From Mnemiopsis leidyi (Eukaryota; Ctenophora; Tentaculata; Lobata; Bolinopsidae), in contig JH153157.1 in NCBI GenBank assembly GCA_000226015.1, positions 21,778 to 47,613 on the forward strand: DNA of 25,836 nt. The letters run 5' to 3'. The first letter of the stretch is position 1, and each line of letters starts with the position of its first letter. The translations under genes and the position numbers were made by a program. Below are positions 1 to 9,081 of the stretch, one piece after another. The notes beneath the pieces are model-generated. The model worked only from the letters and a program-made list of their open reading frames with translations. It was not told the origin of the DNA and did no database searches.

Positions 1-1
1 T

Positions 2-565
2 GGAATACTCCTTAAGCTGAAGGGAAAAGTTCCTAGCAAAATCTTGCACCTAATCTATAACAGCTTTATACAATCGCATTCATACTACTGCGCAACAGTG
101 TGGGGAACAGGTTCGCTGAACTCCATTCAAAGAGTTTTCTCAGCTCAGAAAAAAGGTATATGTGCTGCAGACTACAAGTTTCACTGTTACTTCTACGATA
201 GAAATGCAGGTTCTGCTCCGACACACACGAAAGAAATTTTTAACAGGCTCGAAATTTGGCTCTTCCCAACTTGATAGCTAAATGCTGTCTATCTTTAATG
301 CACAATATCTCAAAGTCGCTCCGGCCAATATAATTAGTATGTTTAATCGAATTGATAAAACTGCCCCGAGGCGAGAACCAGAATATTTTTAAAGTCAACA
401 GACAAAAGCCTGAATTACATTGGCCCTAAACTGTATAATTCAACAGTGAACGCAGTTAATAGGACAAAAATAGCCTCGTCGACAAATCTACAGGAAAAAT
501 TTACAAATTCCTTCAAGGCGACTGTAAACAGGTACTTACTAGAAGTACAAGTGCGAGAGCGCTAG
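2..565 (+). pseudogene. 3' end of LINE (non-LTR retrotransposon) ORF2, frameshifted
   Basis: C-terminal part of a LINE reverse transcriptase ORF, entering from the left edge of the window. The first frame (from base 2) reads through a thumb-like region with LIYNSFIQSHSYYC followed by VWG and, later, AQKKGICA, a pattern common after the RT domain of CR1/jockey/I-like LINEs. It then breaks into three further pieces: about 250-333 (LALPNLIAKCCLSLMHNI), about 327-392 (SMFNRIDKTAPRREPEYF) and about 395-565 (SLNYIGPKLYN, then FKATVNRYLL and a TAG at 563-565). The pair IGPKLYN and FKxxxxRYLL is the usual last part of such ORF2 proteins. Each change of frame can be explained by one missing base; two of them sit in T runs near 253 and 385. 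Seen: the motifs and frames. Known: LINE C-terminal architecture. Inferred: clade, which I cannot fix. Confidence 0.8.
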
Positions 566-872
566 CGTAGCACAATTATGGCAAACACCGCGTTATCACA
601 AACTTTTCACTGCCACGCAGAGCTGATAAACCGTGCACAACTTCTAAATCTATTTTCTGACTGACGATGTTACTGTTTTAGTTACACAAAGCGTGTAAAA
701 TGAACGTATGTGCATACGTTTCAACAGTCAGTAAATAGTTAGTACCCAACTTTGTTTTTCTACATATTTTATCAATCTTTAACTTTTATTTTTAGTGATA
801 GTTATTAAGATATTTAGATTTGATATTATATTTGACATTATACTGTATATTTACATAAATTTTGAGTAAACA
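566..872. other. Non-coding stretch between two LINE pieces
   Basis: No gene seen. The start is probably the 3' UTR of the LINE ending at 565; the second half is AT-rich. No clear poly(A) tail or target-site duplication marks where one element stops and the next begins. Confidence 0.4.
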
Positions 873-1534
873 TTGGCCTTGCGAAGTAAAAGCCGGTCCC
901 AAATAAAAAAAAAGCACACAGCTGCTAGCTCAGTCGATGAGTTGAAAAGCAAGGTTATGTACTCCCAGAACCAACTATTATTACGACAACCAGAGGATCT
1001 CCTATCAGTTAAGGATACAGTTCAGAATGAAATGAAAAGTTGGGCAGATGTTGTCAAAAAGAGCGACAAACAGACACGACAGCTCACAGCTAAGTCTGTG
1101 AAGGAAGCCTTTAAAGCAGTCAATGAAGAGGAGGAAAGGTCAAAAAATCTGATAGTCTATGGAGCTCAGGACGACAACGAATCTGAATGGGACTACAGCT
1201 GTAAGATAGACAAAACTACAGATACTTATACTACAATCTGTGATCAACTTGAGTGTGACAATGTTGATGTGCAACACTGCACCAGGATTGGAGAGTGGAG
1301 ATCGGACAGAACACAACCGATAAAAGTTGAATTCCGAACAGCAGCTGACGTTGAAACTGTCTTCAGAAAAGCTCATTTTCAAAGTTGAAAGCAAGCGATG
1401 AATTCAAGAAGGTTTATTTAGCTCCCCCAGCTGTCTGCTTGATCCACGATGACTCGGACAGCATATCTGCACTAGTAAGAGATTGTACTGAGCAGTCAAG
1501 AGTGAGATATATCTGCTGTTACTCCTCATCATGA
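873..1534 (+). pseudogene. LINE ORF1-like protein, one frameshift
   Basis: Unrecognised by symbol, but it resembles the ORF1 (RNA-binding, transposase_22/L1 ORF1-like) proteins of invertebrate LINEs. The frame open from 870 has SWADVVKKSDKQ, an alpha-helical, coiled-coil-prone lysine/glutamate stretch, then RSKNLIVYGAQDD (typical RSxNxxxxG entry into the RRM-like domain), VQHCTRIGEWRSDRTQPIKV and VETVFRKAHF. It stops at 1386-1388. The next frame continues at once with SKLKASDEFKKVYLAPP, the expected family continuation, to TGA at 1532-1534. Adding one T to the run at 1376-1379 would restore the frame. The first codon is TTG (873) after an in-frame TAA at 867-869; the first ATG is at 957. Context ACATTGGCC looks like a mutated Kozak ATG, which is inference. 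It lies head to tail behind the LINE 3' end. Confidence 0.65.
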
Positions 1535-1860
1535 TAGAACTTTGAATCAGTGTTCACCAGGAACTCAAAGAACACACCAGCTCACATTTCAATATCCCTT
1601 CTCTCCCATCCCTTTTTCAGACATAACCAATACAGCCATTTGGAGCAATGGTATGCCTTTATCCCGACATCCCTTACTAGTTTTTTCCGGGCTCAGCCTT
1701 TTATCCTAATAGCTGCAGCTGCCTTTATGATGCTCTCTGCTACCACTCCTCTAGCCCCTACTTCTACTGCCATGTTATTGTATTTGTTACCCCAGTACCC
1801 AGGCTGTTACAGATATACTGAAGGGGCTTCTGGAAGATGCTAGATCTTTTAATGGAGACC
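1535..1860. other. Post-ORF1 sequence, no confident gene
   Basis: An open frame exists at 1550-1843, but its composition is low-complexity and proline/serine/leucine-rich and it has no recognisable domain. It could be the linker toward an ORF2 of the LINE. No endonuclease motif is visible, so the element is probably 5'-only or interrupted here. Confidence 0.3.
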
Positions 1861-1864
1861 CTCC

Positions 1865-2036
1865 AGATTTAACCCTCAATCACAGTTTCCAGGTCATTCA
1901 GCTGAGTCAACCCAAGAAGGTTGCATAAGCAAATGCCCTTAGCGCACTCCACTAGGATTGGCAGATCTGGGAATCGAACCATGACCATCCGTTTTCCTGA
2001 CACTCAACTTGTAGTCAACCATGTGAGTGGGGAGAG
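1865..2036 (-). mobile_element. tRNA-derived SINE-like fragment
   Basis: On the minus strand, bases 1980-1969 read GGTTCGATTCCC, a near-perfect RNA polymerase III box B (T-arm). About 40 bases upstream, near 2030-2021, is a degenerate box A-like CCACTCACATGG. Downstream on the minus strand, around 1925-1880, is a non-tRNA tail (GGGTTGACTCAGCTGAATGA). No intact cloverleaf or plausible acceptor stem is seen, so a functional tRNA is unlikely. Seen: box B. Known: tRNA-derived SINE promoter structure. Inferred: the SINE assignment and its limits. Confidence 0.45.
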
Positions 2037-2239
2037 TAAAACCGGGTGAGAGTCAAGAGTTAATAAGAATGTTCTTATCCTTTGGCAGCTCTTCTCATGC
2101 CCCCTTGGTCCCGAGGAATCGGGGACTAGTCCATTCTGGAAGATGCTGTCTGTTTATTTCTGAAGTAAGATTAAATCCGCATTTGCTGAGAATTAAATTG
2201 AGACTTACTGTCACCTAAGTGCAGTCTCAAAGTGTAGGA

Positions 2240-2815
2240 ATAGCGTCAGCGCATGGATCAACGGGCGATGCGCGTCTAGAATTTCTTCGAAATTCTCGCC
2301 AGGCCAGAAATGCGTGACAGCGCGTGATGGCCGCGACAGTAGGTTATCAACCTACAACGATCGGACTGAGATCTCCAGGCAACTAATGTAAAAATGGGTC
2401 AAACAGCTGGTGACCTGTGTGCTGTGATCCGAATTTTTAATTTTGGAGCCACGCGCGACCGTAGCCGTACGGGCTATCCGCTATATTTTGCCTGACGCTT
2501 TCAGGCTCGCTGCGATTTAAAACGGGCCGGGCCGCGCCGCAATGTGAGGCTAGGCTACGGGTTATACTGGTTTAGCAATTAGTATAACTAAATATAATAA
2601 GTGCCGGTGTCGTTTGCTGGATCTGGAAAATTTAGCTGCGTAGCAGCGCAGCCGCGCGCGTAACCACCTGGTTAAGTGAAGGTGTCCGCAACATTTTCTT
2701 TCGAAATTCCAATTTTTCGAATCATCCATTCACAATTATTTCAGCAATTTCATTTAACCTGGTGCTTACGCCGCGCAGCGGCTGCTGGTGGCGCGCGCGA
2801 CGCAAAACACAAAAG
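2240..2815. other. CpG-rich block
   Basis: This block is clearly richer in G+C and CpG than its surroundings (for example around 2519-2550 and 2641-2660, with runs of GCGCGCG). It contains a short perfect hairpin at 2278-2296 (AGAATTTC, loop, GAAATTCT) and the larger inverted repeat at 2632-2806. No open frame with a recognisable product. It may be a repeat family copy or a CpG-rich regulatory block; I cannot tell which. Confidence 0.45.
2632..2806. repeat. Imperfect inverted repeat with GC-rich arms and AT-rich loop
   Basis: The left arm (about 2632-2675) ends in TAACCACCTGGTTAA; the right arm (about 2754-2806) begins TTAACCTGGTGCTTA. The arms share GCCGCG/GCGCGG blocks further out. The spacer of roughly 78 bases is AT-rich. 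The structure is foldback- or MITE-like. No target duplication was found. Confidence 0.4.
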
Positions 2816-2819
2816 GGTT

Positions 2820-3605
2820 AAAAATGAATAATCTTAAAAAATAAAATTCCGCTATTATTCTTGAAAATAAAAAATGTGTATATGCTAAAAACAATGATGA
2901 TCAATTTATTTTTATAGAAAATAGCGATAAGTCCTGACTCCTATCCAAAGGAACAAAAATGACATGACCAATTTTCGCGAAGAAAATGGCCAGGGCACAA
3001 GGCCAGGAGTAAAATTTGACAAATAGCGATGAAAAAACAGGGTAATCTAAAGCTAAGAGGAATAATTTGAATACGTTATTGATCCATTGTGATTGAAACA
3101 TTGACGAGATTATATCCCTCTACTGTTTTAACGAAACGATAGCTTTGAGCTGCGAGAGTCGGGTATCACCAATCACCGCGACAATTAAAACATCGCATGT
3201 GAAAGCAGGTAACATATAAAAAAATCTAAAAAGCAAAATATAACGCATATAATTATAATTATAAACCAAAATACCGGGAGAGTGCGAAGAGATCGTTAAC
3301 AACAAACAAGAAAGTTAAAACATGACTGGCGGCATGATATTGATAACAAAAGTACTAAAGGTGGCTGCCATCATCAACAATTATGTTGAACAACGAAACA
3401 AAAGTTCATCATTGATCATGCAAAATTCAAACAACATTTCAACTTTGGCTGTTCTAATTTAACAAAGTCAAATCGTAAAAACAAAATTTGCGTTTTGTCT
3501 GTCGACGAGACGTACGTCGTGAAAACCAATCAAATTAAGGTAGATGATAATCATACTACATTAAAATTTGGGTTTAACTAGTCTAATACAATAATACATA
3601 ATAAT
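2820..3605. other. AT-rich region downstream of the GPCR gene
   Basis: Probably holds the 3' UTR of the minus-strand GPCR gene next to 3605. On the minus strand the only AATAAA I noticed is at 2910-2905, roughly 700 bases past the stop. Short open frames here show no protein-like features. Confidence 0.3.
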
Positions 3606-4509
3606 CTAGGAAGTGGAACACAATCCAGAGTCTTTAGAGTTTTCTTCGCTGCAGTCCTTACTGCATTTAGCCTCATCACTTTTATGCTCAATGATAGCTT
3701 TGTCCTTTTTAGGTTCATTAATAAGATCACTCGATCCAGCACGTTTCATCCCAATGTTCTGCTTGGAACCACGACGACTGTGATTCTTGCCCCCAAGCTC
3801 CTCTGCCCCGGGCTGGTGGTTGTCTGATGACTTTGAGAGAGAGTTCTGCCACTGCACCTCTACCGAGTTCTGACACTTGTTTACGAATATGGCGAACTTG
3901 GAGCGGGCGAACTTACCGAAGCCCTTGTGTACGAAGGAGTAGAGGAAAGGATTCCCAAAGACGCTCAGTATGTAGAAGTGTATCTGGACCTTGTCAAGCC
4001 AGATCAAAGATTTGGCGTCCATTCCGTGGACCCCGAGGAGAATGACCAAGATGGAAGGAAGCCAGGAGACAACGAAAAGACCCGCAACAGAGGCCACAGT
4101 CATGAGTGCCTGGTTATTGGACAGATCCTTAAACCTCTTCCTGGCGATGATATACATGCCAATATTGATGAGGATGATACCAGAAAACGGTATCAACATC
4201 TGCACCATGACACCCGACACCGCCAGGGTCTTGTGGTTAGAGTAGTCGATATCACAGGCTGCCACACTCGGTCGGAAGTAGACCTCAATGTTCTTCGAGA
4301 GAGAGATGATGGAGCAGATGGCCGAGTAGCACCACAAGACGATGGCCAGGATGGTTGCCTTGTTGCGAACCGAGAGACTGAATCTGAGCGGGAACATGCA
4401 TCTCAGAAGACGGTGTATGGAGACTGTTAGAATGAAGTGCATACTGGCGATCGTGCTGATGGTTACTGTGTTCGCCGAGAAGAAACAGAGGACTTTACCC
4501 AGGACCCAC
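3606..4509 (-). CDS. Class A GPCR, exon covering TM3 to C-terminus
   Basis: Last coding exon of a rhodopsin-like G-protein-coupled receptor, an integral plasma-membrane protein. The acceptor is a strong pyrimidine tract ending TTTCAG (AG at 4511-4510). The exon opens with WVLGKVLC, the conserved ECL1 Trp and disulfide Cys, which places TM3 next. The DRY position reads HRL, so the Asp is replaced by His and the Tyr by Leu. TM4 has the Trp (VLWCYS). ECL2 has a Cys (AACDID) to pair with the TM3 Cys. TM5 has Pro (MLIPFSG). TM6 has FVVSWLP (FxxCWxP with Ser for Cys). TM7 has NPFLY, followed by an amphipathic helix 8 (KGFGKFARSKF). The tail of about 90 residues is Ser/Lys/Glu-rich with an RRGS basophilic kinase-like site. 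It ends in TAG at 3608-3606. Ligand and subfamily cannot be assigned from the sequence; peptide-type or orphan invertebrate receptor is possible. Confidence 0.93.
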
Positions 4510-5348
4510 CTGAAAGAAGAGAGAGGGTCACAAATGGAGGTGACATTTTGGTACTCATAACGAATATACGGTATCCAAGTACATTAAATATTTATTCAAT
4601 TGAAATGTTTCGGTGAAATCACAACAAGCTTTCCTAAATCATTTTTTCGTATTATACATAAAGAGAAGTCGGAGTCCGGATTGAGAACTTACAAACATTC
4701 CAACCTCGAGGACTTAACTCAAGTGCAACGACGTTCAGATACGCTCAGATACTTTGCCAAGAATTACGTAGCGTCATGTTTTGGCCTCTATTTTAAAAGT
4801 GAGATTGGAGTCTTGTCACGAAGGTGGGCAAACCTTACAAGAATACCTTCCGGCACATTTCGTTTCCTTATCAAGACCGCTTGTAATCCCACTACGGCTA
4901 TTCTTAACTCAGCAAATCTCTAAAAATACTGAGCAAAATTTAGCGTCTTACGCTAGAACTTCTAACCATCATCACTGTGTACGAACGTAGGCAGAAACAA
5001 ACACGATACGTTGCCATGACAAATTTTCTCTGCTCGATATCAGAACTTTCGAAAAGTGGAAGTCTATGATAACTACTTGTTACTTTGGAAGTCTAGAAGT
5101 CGCAATAGTTGTCAAACAAGAGTTTTTGTTTCGGATTCAAAATAGCCGTGATACGATCTGTGACGTTGGAATTTATTTTTACCATTTTAAACATGACTTA
5201 AACTCTTCTTAAAAGTAGCTTAAGAGAGCCATTGCTGATTGCCAAGCTCAATTCTAAGTAAAACGTAAAAACGTAATCCACCAAACACTTTCCTTAAAAC
5301 CCAAGTATTAAAAATCGCCTCTTAATTTCATCTCAAACTTGAACCTAC
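4510..5348 (-). other. GPCR intron, phase 2, 839 bases
   Basis: The donor on the minus strand is GTAGGT starting at 5348; the acceptor is TTTCAG ending at 4510. Joining ...AGG GG to G TGG GTC restores Gly then Trp-Val-Leu-Gly-Lys, a perfect continuation from the end of TM2 into ECL1/TM3, which confirms the junction. No gene, repeat or domain was seen inside. Open frames here on the plus strand carry no features. Confidence 0.88.
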
Positions 5349-5572
5349 CCCCTAGCGAAGTGGACGGTGATGGAGGGAAACACCCTGATCACAATGTAGA
5401 GGATATCCGCGATAGCCAGGTGTCGCACGAACACCATGGTGATGCTATCCAGACTAAACACCGTGTACTTCAGAGTAGCGAGTATAACGATCAGGTTTCC
5501 TCCGACTCCGAATATCAGTGCGAACAGGGCGTACATTCCAAAGAGGATTGTCTCCGGTAGGGTCACGTACTC
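5349..5572 (-). CDS. Class A GPCR, exon covering TM1 and TM2
   Basis: Upstream coding exon of the same receptor, about 75 residues. TM1 contains FGVGGNLIVILATLKY with the class A GN signature. ICL1 is short. TM2 contains RHLAIADILYIVI (LAxAD with the sodium-site Asp). The exon ends in ITVHFARG, with two bases of a codon completed by the next exon. No ATG lies in frame before TM1. Instead the minus strand reads CTAAATCTTCAG at 5584-5573, a plausible acceptor, so the exon most likely starts GAG TAC GTG at 5572. An exon with the start codon and extracellular N-terminus must lie at higher coordinates or outside the window; I did not find it. The two exons together give about 375 residues, a normal size without a long N-terminus. 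Confidence 0.88.
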
Positions 5573-6490
5573 CTGAAGATTTAGACAGTTTAAAATGGCT
5601 GAACGTAATTATACGGTATGAATACGTAATTATACGTGTATTCTATAGAAGTTTGAAACGTACTTTTTAATAGTAAGACGCTCATCCAGTAAAAATTTTT
5701 AAGACAAATTTTCAAGATCCCTCAAATTTGACTTAGTTAGTTTTTGAATCATCCCAATACGAAGTGACATAATGTTTTTTAACATTTAGATTTCTGCACA
5801 GATCTCTGCATAGACGTTGCATTAGATGAAGTCTGATAAAAATGGACGTACGAACAGATTGACAAGGTGTTGTATAGCAAGGACGAGCTATCTGGAAAAG
5901 TACGGTATCGCACAGGAAGTACTTCTAGGGTTCTAGAAGTGCTTGTAGTAGTTGTTCTATATAGGAAGTACTAGGTACTACATCTCTAGACTTGGTAGAA
6001 ACTGAGACAGAACTTGACCATACTCAATACAATACGTACACTTCATTGAAGAGTAGAGACCATCCCGTGAGTTAAAAAGTAACCTGACCTCATAGTCAAA
6101 TATACTTTAACATTTTCTAATTGCATCGATATTCGATCCACGACAAGATGGTCGAAACGACAGTAGGATATCGAGAATGGGATGAAAATGTGATAATTTA
6201 GGAAGCCTATCACACTACAATGTCAGTTGAACTAAAGATAAGGAGTGTATTTCTTCCACGGAGGGCTAAAAACTTTAGCTTTTGACGTGTCACAGCATTT
6301 TACATGGACTACATAATATGTTATTTTCAGAATATCACGTTTTTATCTACGCTAAAACCCTAATAAGTGTTACGTGTCCATTGAAATGTGCAACGAAAAC
6401 CGTTGTTTGTCTTCTTTTTCATCTTTTTCGGGGTAGCAGGAAAGTTTAATGTGTCCGAGAAGAGAGAAACAACTATGAACAACCAGGTTA
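5573..6490. other. Intergenic or upstream intron of GPCR gene
   Basis: No exon recognised. Holds a small hairpin: 5918-5928 pairs with 5933-5943 (10 of 11 bases, loop GGTT). The missing N-terminal GPCR exon could be here, but I see no minus-strand ATG frame with a convincing donor. Confidence 0.3.
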
Positions 6491-6493
6491 CCT

Positions 6494-6753
6494 AATTAAT
6501 CTGGCAACCAACCTAGTAACCTAGTAACTAGCGAAGTAACCTAGTAACTAGCGGAGTAACTTAGTAACTAGCGAAGTAACCTAGTAACCAGCGGAGTAAC
6601 TTAGTAACTAGCAGAGTAACTTAGTAACTTGCGAAGTAACCTAGTAACTAGGTGAGCAACTTAGTAACTAGCGAAATAACCTAGTAACTAGCTCAGTAAA
6701 CTAGTAACTAGCGGAGTTACCAAGTAACCAGCGGAGTAACCTAGTTAACCTAG
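6494..6753. repeat. 20-bp minisatellite with alternating unit types
   Basis: Eleven consecutive 20-base units run from 6534 to 6753, with degenerate units before them. A typical unit is AAGTAACCTAGTAACTAGCG. Units alternate between an AAGTAACC and a GAGTAACT type (C,T,C,T then T,C,T,C over the first eight), i.e. a 40-base dimer with one slip between units 4 and 5. The last units decay. Confidence 0.92.
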
Positions 6754-7201
6754 AAGCTAGCAAAACAACCTAGCAACTAATGAATTAACAAACAAGAGAC
6801 TAACCTTGTAACATTGTCCAGCGAGATGTGTCAGATTATGCTCGCTCAAGTTAGTCAGGGACAACCCTAGCAGACTGTCTGTTTCTTCTCGTATAACACA
6901 TTCAGCAACCATTCCTGTGTTCATTCACTGGGCAACTAGAGTACAGGGTTGTTAGCAACTATAGTTGTTAGCAGCAGGGGTTGTTGAAAACTACAACACG
7001 ATTTATATATTTCATGGATCCAATCAACTTCAAATTCTCATTAATTTTTCATTGTTAAAAACATGTAAAACAGAAAAAAAGCCAATTATTGGCAATAGAA
7101 TAGGATAAAATTCATCATGTTTTTGCTTCACAAGAAACATTTAGAAAATATTCAACACAAAAAGAACACTTAAAGATAGACACGAATGCATATAATCGTA
7201 A
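6754..7201. other. No gene seen
   Basis: Unique-looking sequence with a short TTGTTAGCA/GTTGTT duplication near 6950-6990. No open frame or splice signal worth calling. Confidence 0.4.
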
Positions 7202-7874
7202 AAACAAGGACAAGTAGTTTTAAGTAAGGAGCGCTTCCAGACAAAGATCACCACAGATGCAGGATCATTGCAGATGAGGAAGCCAGCTAGTGTAAACCGA
7301 TAATTAACAAGGACACCAGGAGATTGCACGAAACCATCTCCATCATGTTTCCTATAAAGCTGCTTACATTTGGAGGCAGGTATAATTTGGATGGCGATAA
7401 GGAAGAGTCAGAGATGTGACACCTGATGACACCTACTGGCTACAGAAGCAGATCAGCCAGAAGAGAGAGATCGTCTCCACGGGCAACCGCGGTGACATCT
7501 ACATCGAGATCTCGTCTAGCCAGTCTTGGCACGGCGCACATTTACAGCCCACAGCAGCTGTGAAGTAACCAGGGTTGGGCTGCCCGTCAAGACACCCCTG
7601 GTAAGTTTTTCAGTGGAGATGATGGCTGTGGGGATGTAGTCTGTAACGTCACGGCTGGAAGATTCCGCCAGATAGAGATCTAGAGATGTTTACATGTCGT
7701 GGTGCAGTTGTCGGCTGGAACGGGGATAATATGCGACTCTCTAAGTATTTCTGGTTGACTAGACTGAAGTTGGACAATTGCCAAAAAATCAACGATAAAA
7801 TACTGTTGGATTTAATTGAAGAAGCTAATGAAGTTGATGAACAATTTAATCCGAAGCATTATAAAAAAGATTAG
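7202..7874 (+). pseudogene. Broken coding-like run, unrecognised protein
   Basis: Six overlapping open stretches tile this interval in frames 2,1,3,2,1,3. Order: 7202-7303 (SKERFQTKITTDAGSLQMRK); 7291-7419 (RRLHETISIMFPIKLLTFGG); 7401-7568 (VRDVTPDDTYWLQKQISQKR, then GDIYIEISSSQSWHG); about 7565-7605 (VTRVGLPVKTPL); about 7606-7683 (GDDGCGDVVCNVTAGRFRQI); 7686-7874 (VVGWNGDNMRLSKYFWLTRL, ending in TAG). Every switch can be undone by one extra base, usually in a short homopolymer (AAA at 7294-7297, T5 at 7606-7610). If joined it would be a protein of a little over 200 residues. I do not recognise the family. It could be a real gene with sequencing indels, a recent pseudogene, or chance; open stretches of this size are only mildly unusual. 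Confidence 0.35.
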
Positions 7875-8067
7875 AACAAAATCATAGCAAACTCTCGTGG
7901 ACCATGACTGAGCATTCTAACGATCAACATACTTGTAATGTTAAAAGCTGCGCTACTGAGCAATAACAGTTCACGTACGGTGAGTGGGACAGTTTAACGG
8001 GGTTATAACTAGAAGTCAATCGACAATGAAGTTTTAAAACGCCGGATTTCGGTGACTGAGTAACTGA

Positions 8068-8394
8068 GTAAGTGTTAAACAGCTGGTCTACGAGGGGAAG
8101 TACTCAACAACTTTAGGGGAGATGTATAGGATCCTACAGTTTGTGTTTAGGGGGTGGGTTGGTCGACTATAGTTTACACACAGAGTTGAGTTTGTCGACA
8201 GGACCCAAACAGAGATGTGGGCCTTCCTGGACTGTGCTGTTAAACTAGAGGGAGCTACGTCTGTTTAACATTAATTCTATATAGCCATGTTGAAGTCCGG
8301 GCGACATCCGGAGTCGGTGTTAAACGTTCTTTTAGATCTGATAATTCTGGTACACTTCTACCCCATCCTTAGCAACATAACGGCTACCCACTAG
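8068..8394 (+). pseudogene. Coding-like frame with in-frame stops, unrecognised
   Basis: One plus-strand frame reads KQLVYEGKYSTTLGEMYRIL and FRGWVGRL, then TAG (8170-8172), then VEFVDRTQTEMWAFLDCAVK, then TAA (8266-8268) and a second TAA (8272-8274), then AMLKSGRHPESVLNVLLDLI to TAG at 8392-8394. The amino-acid mix is protein-like, but no domain is recognised and three stops interrupt it. It may be a relic linked to the run at 7202-7874, or coincidence. Confidence 0.2.
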
Positions 8395-8404
8395 TACACA
8401 GACT

Positions 8405-8768
8405 CAGTGTTACAACAGTGTTGTTGTCATGACAAAATAGTTGTTATCCAGAGTAACAACAGTTTTGTTGTCATGACAACATAGTTGTTATCTAGCGTTG
8501 TCATCATGACAACATAGTTATTATCCAGAGTAACGACAGAGTTGTTTTTAAGACAACATAGTTGTTATACAGCGTTGTTGTCATGACAACATAGTTGTTA
8601 TCCAGTGTAACCACAGTGCTAATGACATGACAACATAGTTGTTATCCAGTGTAACCACAGTGCTAATGACATGACAACATAGTTGTTATCCAGAGTAACA
8701 ACAGTGTTGTTTTCATGACAACATAGTTGTTATATACAGAGTAACAACAGTGTTGTTGTCATGACAAC
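8405..8768. repeat. Minisatellite made of two alternating palindromes
   Basis: About seven to eight divergent units of roughly 45-57 bases. Each carries a TTGTCATGACAA-type palindrome (for example 8424-8435, 8468-8479, 8578-8589) and then GTTGTTA, seven bases, TAACAAC, a second inverted repeat. Some units have lost one of the two. The whole block can fold into a chain of hairpins. Confidence 0.88.
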
Positions 8769-9017
8769 GCATATTTTTCCCACTAATGTTCCTGCACTAA
8801 AACAGAGCACACAACAAGTAACAATGCGGGTTGACTGTGTGTGACAAGAAGTAGACAACCCAGGCAGATAAACCCGCCCCGACACAAGCCGTGAAATGTC
8901 GCCGCCGCCCTTATCTCACACTTAGAGCAAGCTGCACGACGGCAAGAAGGCAAGCTGGGAGGTGGAACTGTAGCCAGTCTAACGGTATAAAGGAGAAGAT
9001 CTACAAGGTCGTTATCT

Positions 9018-9080
9018 GGAGGGAGAGAGAGAGGGGAGAAGAGTGAAGCCTCTCTCTCCCTCTCTCTCTCTCTCTCTCTC
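9018..9080. repeat. GA tract followed by CT tract (inverted)
   Basis: Purine-only GA-rich 9018-9043 is followed, after a few bases, by pyrimidine-only CT-rich 9049-9080. The two are complementary and can form a hairpin; each alone is a mirror-type triplex-prone tract. A 100-residue minus-strand open frame starting in the CT tract (9082-8783) is most likely a by-product. Confidence 0.85.
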
Positions 9081-9081
9081 A

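Noticed and set aside
1969-2036. Functional tRNA gene on the minus strand
   Set aside because: Box B is good, but box A is degenerate and no acceptor or anticodon stem pairs properly; a SINE relic fits better.
3827-4560. Plus-strand open frames of up to 167 residues
   Set aside because: They are antisense shadows of the GPCR exon, whose minus-strand frame has full transmembrane motifs and a confirmed splice.
7601-7613. GTAAGT...TTTTCAG as an intron
   Set aside because: Only 13 bases long, far below any spliceable size; a one-base loss in the T run explains the frame change better.
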